Shown here one piece after another: positions 6,439 through 7,653 of a stretch of DNA of 7,653 nucleotides (its first letter is position 1; the number at the start of each line of letters is the position of its first letter). The position numbers and the translations under genes were made by a program. Location of the stretch: the NCBI GenBank assembly GCA_965659005.1, contig CBFHVG010000083.1, forward strand, positions 1 through 7,653, written 5' to 3'. The notes beneath the pieces were generated by a model that was not told the DNA's origin, ran no database searches, and saw only the letters and a program-made list of their open reading frames with translations. The stretch comes from CAYPTY01 sp965659005 (GTDB taxonomy: Bacteria > Bacteroidota > Rhodothermia > Balneolales > Balneolaceae).

Positions 6439-7443
6439 TTAACTTGAGTTTCTAATTTCTAATTCAACAGGTACGATGCTTGATACACCACGATGACCTT
6501 CATTTTTTCCCATCTTTTCTTTGATTACACTGAATATGGTCTTACCCATTTCAATGAAATCCGTCTTCACTGAGGTAATACCAGGTTGAACAAAATCACA
6601 AATTGGTAAATTATCATAGCCAGATATGGCTATATCCTCAGGAAATTGCTTGCCATCTTTAATGGCTTCCTCAACAAAACCAAGGGCCATATAATCATTA
6701 CTAGAAAATATAGCTCGTGGTTTATGGTCACTTTCTTTGAAATCTTTATAGGCATCTTTACCGCAGTCGAAAGTGTAATCACCAAGATACTGCCAAACCA
6801 ATTTCATATCGGATCTATGATCTATGTAATCAGTAAACCCACTCTTCCTTAGTAAGGCTTCATGTCGGTGGATAGGTCCGGTAATAATGCCAACTTCCTT
6901 ATAGCCTTTTTCTTCAAAATGCTTTGCCGTCAAATAACCACCCCGATAGGAGTCGAAGGTTACTGTATCTAAAACAGGGTGGAATACACTAGCAGCAGAA
7001 ACGATAATAAAGTCTTTAGGTGCATCGTCCAGGATTTTATAATACTCGTGTTCCTTAAGGCTTGGGAGGAATAGAATTGCGGCATCAATATTGTCATTAC
7101 TCAAAGCTCTTAATAACTCTTGAACTGCGCCTAGTTCTTCTTTTGTATTGTACAATCCAAGAATAACATCTTCGTCGCTGGTAGATTTTTCAAGGCCATA
7201 GAAAAAAGAAGCATAGAACTCTCCAACATGAATATCACAAATAAGAGCGATATGCATGGTTTTTTTAAACTGATAAACCGAATTCAGTAGTCTTGTATTG
7301 ATTTGATAATTCAGCTCCTGAGCGGCTTCTATTACAAGATCTACATTTTTGGAGTTCGTTTTTGATTCCCCTCTAAGTACTCTGGATATCGTAGAAATTG
7401 ATAAGCCGGTTTTATCAGCAATATCATGGAGTGTGGTTTTCAT
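6439..7443 (-). CDS. LacI-family transcriptional regulator
   Basis: Cytoplasmic sugar-responsive DNA-binding repressor of normal family length (334 residues). The N-terminal helix-turn-helix is residues 3-23 (LHDIADKTGLSISTISRVL), with recognition-helix residues I16, S17 and R21. The effector domain starts at about residue 63 with MHIALICDI and has FDSYRGGYLTAKHF (D164), HEALLRKSGF (R199), the hallmark FSSNDYMALGF (N249, D250), and ISGYDNLP (D277). It ends with PGITSVKTD and a short C-terminal strand. The start at 7443 is backed by GGGGA eight nt upstream and by the HTH beginning at once. Oddly, the hinge reads NTRLLNSV, so the position equal to LacI Leu56, which usually wedges into the operator centre, is Ser55. 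It is first in an operon with GH5, so the effector is probably a cello- or manno-oligosaccharide (inference). It may repress itself through the inverted repeats upstream. Confidence 0.95.
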   Translation of the reverse strand: MKTTLHDIADKTGLSISTISRVLRGESKTNSKNVDLVIEAAQELNYQINTRLLNSVYQFKKTMHIALICDIHVGEFYASFFYGLEKSTSDEDVILGLYNTKEELGAVQELLRALSNDNIDAAILFLPSLKEHEYYKILDDAPKDFIIVSAASVFHPVLDTVTFDSYRGGYLTAKHFEEKGYKEVGIITGPIHRHEALLRKSGFTDYIDHRSDMKLVWQYLGDYTFDCGKDAYKDFKESDHKPRAIFSSNDYMALGFVEEAIKDGKQFPEDIAISGYDNLPICDFVQPGITSVKTDFIEMGKTIFSVIKEKMGKNEGHRGVSSIVPVELEIRNSS

Positions 7444-7451
7444 TGGTATAA

Positions 7452-7456
7452 TCCCC
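7452..7456 (-). promoter_or_regulatory. Ribosome binding site of the lacI-type gene
   Basis: GGGGA on the minus strand ends 8 nt before ATG 7443. It is the clearest ribosome site in the window and supports that start, which also places the HTH at the very N-terminus as expected for the family. Confidence 0.6.
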
Positions 7457-7470
7457 GGTTAGTATCATCA

Positions 7471-7501
7471 TTCCTTATAAATATTTTCATGGTATAAGGA
7501 A
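7471..7501. repeat. Inverted repeat with 9-bp arms upstream of the lacI-type gene
   Basis: TTCCTTATA (7471-7479) and TATAAGGAA (7493-7501) are exact reverse complements separated by 13 nt. The element begins 28 nt before the lacI-type start codon, so it could be an operator for self-repression or a 5'-leader hairpin. The exact arms make this the strongest inverted repeat in the right-hand gap. Confidence 0.55.
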
Positions 7502-7519
7502 ATATTCTCTCTTAATATA

Positions 7520-7538
7520 ATTTTTTATGCGAAAAAAT
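7520..7538. repeat. Inverted repeat with A/T arms around a CpG
   Basis: ATTTTTT (7520-7526) and AAAAAAT (7532-7538) flank the 5-nt centre ATGCG. Regulators of LacI type often bind palindromes with a central CG, so this is a possible operator, but homopolymer arms of this kind also arise by chance in AT-rich DNA. Confidence 0.35.
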
Positions 7539-7547
7539 CTCTTATAA

Positions 7548-7576
7548 ATATGAAAAAATTCAATTCTCCTTCATAT
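7548..7576. repeat. Inverted repeat ATATGAA / TTCATAT
   Basis: Seven-base arms (7548-7554 and 7570-7576) separated by 15 nt. The left arm is part of a 13-mer that also occurs before the SGNH-TPR gene (3512-3524, opposite orientation). Role unknown; a chance match in AT-rich DNA is possible. Confidence 0.3.
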
Positions 7577-7608
7577 AGACGCTTTTTTATTAAGTGTAGA
7601 GATATTTA

Positions 7609-7625
7609 GTGGGAAAATTTCTCAC
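7609..7625. repeat. 17-bp imperfect palindrome near the right edge
   Basis: GTGGGAAAATTTCTCAC has 8-bp arms that match at 7 of 8 pairs around a central A. A related sequence, GGGAAATTTTTTCA, occurs at 3508-3521 in the divergent gap, matching 12 of 14 bases. The recurrence before a second gene hints at a shared regulator site, but this is not proven. Confidence 0.4.
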
Positions 7626-7653
7626 AAAGTTAATAAAAAATTAATTTCTGTTT

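Larger units (their letters stand above)
7444..7653. promoter_or_regulatory. AT-rich upstream region of the lacI-GH5 operon, rich in inverted repeats
   Basis: This is the longest non-coding stretch in the window (210 bp to the right edge). It holds a ribosome site, four inverted repeats (7471-7501, 7520-7538, 7548-7576, 7609-7625) and a direct repeat of CTTATAAATAT (7474-7484 and 7541-7551). No ORF with support is seen. It should contain the promoter of the lacI-type gene and perhaps of a gene beyond the right edge, but no firm -35/-10 pair could be picked out in such AT-rich DNA. Confidence 0.6.

Noticed and set aside
7423..7470. A 15-codon minus-strand reading frame starting ATGATGATA that overlaps the lacI-type start codon, a possible leader peptide
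   Set aside because: No ribosome site of its own and no regulatory codon pattern; overlap with the real start is easily accidental.
7550..7609. A 19-codon plus-strand ORF (starting MKKFNSPSYRR) in the right-hand gap
   Set aside because: No ribosome site, very short, AT-rich sequence with no family resemblance; it is likely chance.

Overview
The window carries five protein genes and almost no non-coding DNA. From left to right they are: a truncated GH3 beta-glucosidase of BglX type (minus strand, running off the left edge), a lipoprotein aryl-sulfate sulfotransferase (ASST; minus), a membrane-anchored SGNH/GDSL hydrolase with TPR-like repeats (plus), a GH5 endoglucanase close to Thermotoga Cel5A (minus), and a LacI-family repressor (minus). 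There are no rRNA, tRNA, CRISPR, IS or phage signatures. The AT-rich composition, Sec/lipoprotein N-termini, weak Shine-Dalgarno sequences and glycan-degrading content suggest a Bacteroidota-type or allied (for example Balneolota/Rhodothermota) heterotroph, perhaps marine. That taxonomic guess is an inference; no marker gene is present.

Three transcription units are inferred. Unit A (minus): ASST at 1722-3431 followed after 45 bp by the GH3 gene, starting from the divergent gap 3432-3535. Unit B (plus): the SGNH-TPR gene, starting from the same gap. Unit C (minus): the lacI-type gene followed after 7 bp by GH5, starting from the right-hand gap 7444-7653. Units B and C converge with only 4 bp between their stop codons. 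The divergent gap contains a 14-bp site one base away from the palindrome TGGAAGCGCTTCCA, which is the classic LacI-family operator form. It lies just downstream of a TATAAT-like element read toward the ASST gene.

Functionally, the GH5 enzyme should cut beta-1,4-glucan or glucomannan internally outside the cytoplasm. The exported GH3 enzyme should release glucose, or aglycones, from the products. The LacI-type protein probably senses a sugar and represses its own operon, and possibly the divergent promoters. The less expected partners are the ASST, which moves sulfate between phenols, and the SGNH hydrolase, which suggests an ester substrate. Together they may act on sulfated or esterified phenolic glycosides, but this is a hypothesis. 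No SusC/SusD pair, TonB-dependent transporter or sulfatase is seen, so this is not a classical Sus-type locus within these limits.

The points most worth a second look are: the operator-like site set against a LacI-type protein that lacks the usual hinge leucine, the concentration of inverted repeats upstream of that gene, the ASST-GH3 pairing, and the sequence resemblance of the GH5 to a hyperthermophile enzyme.
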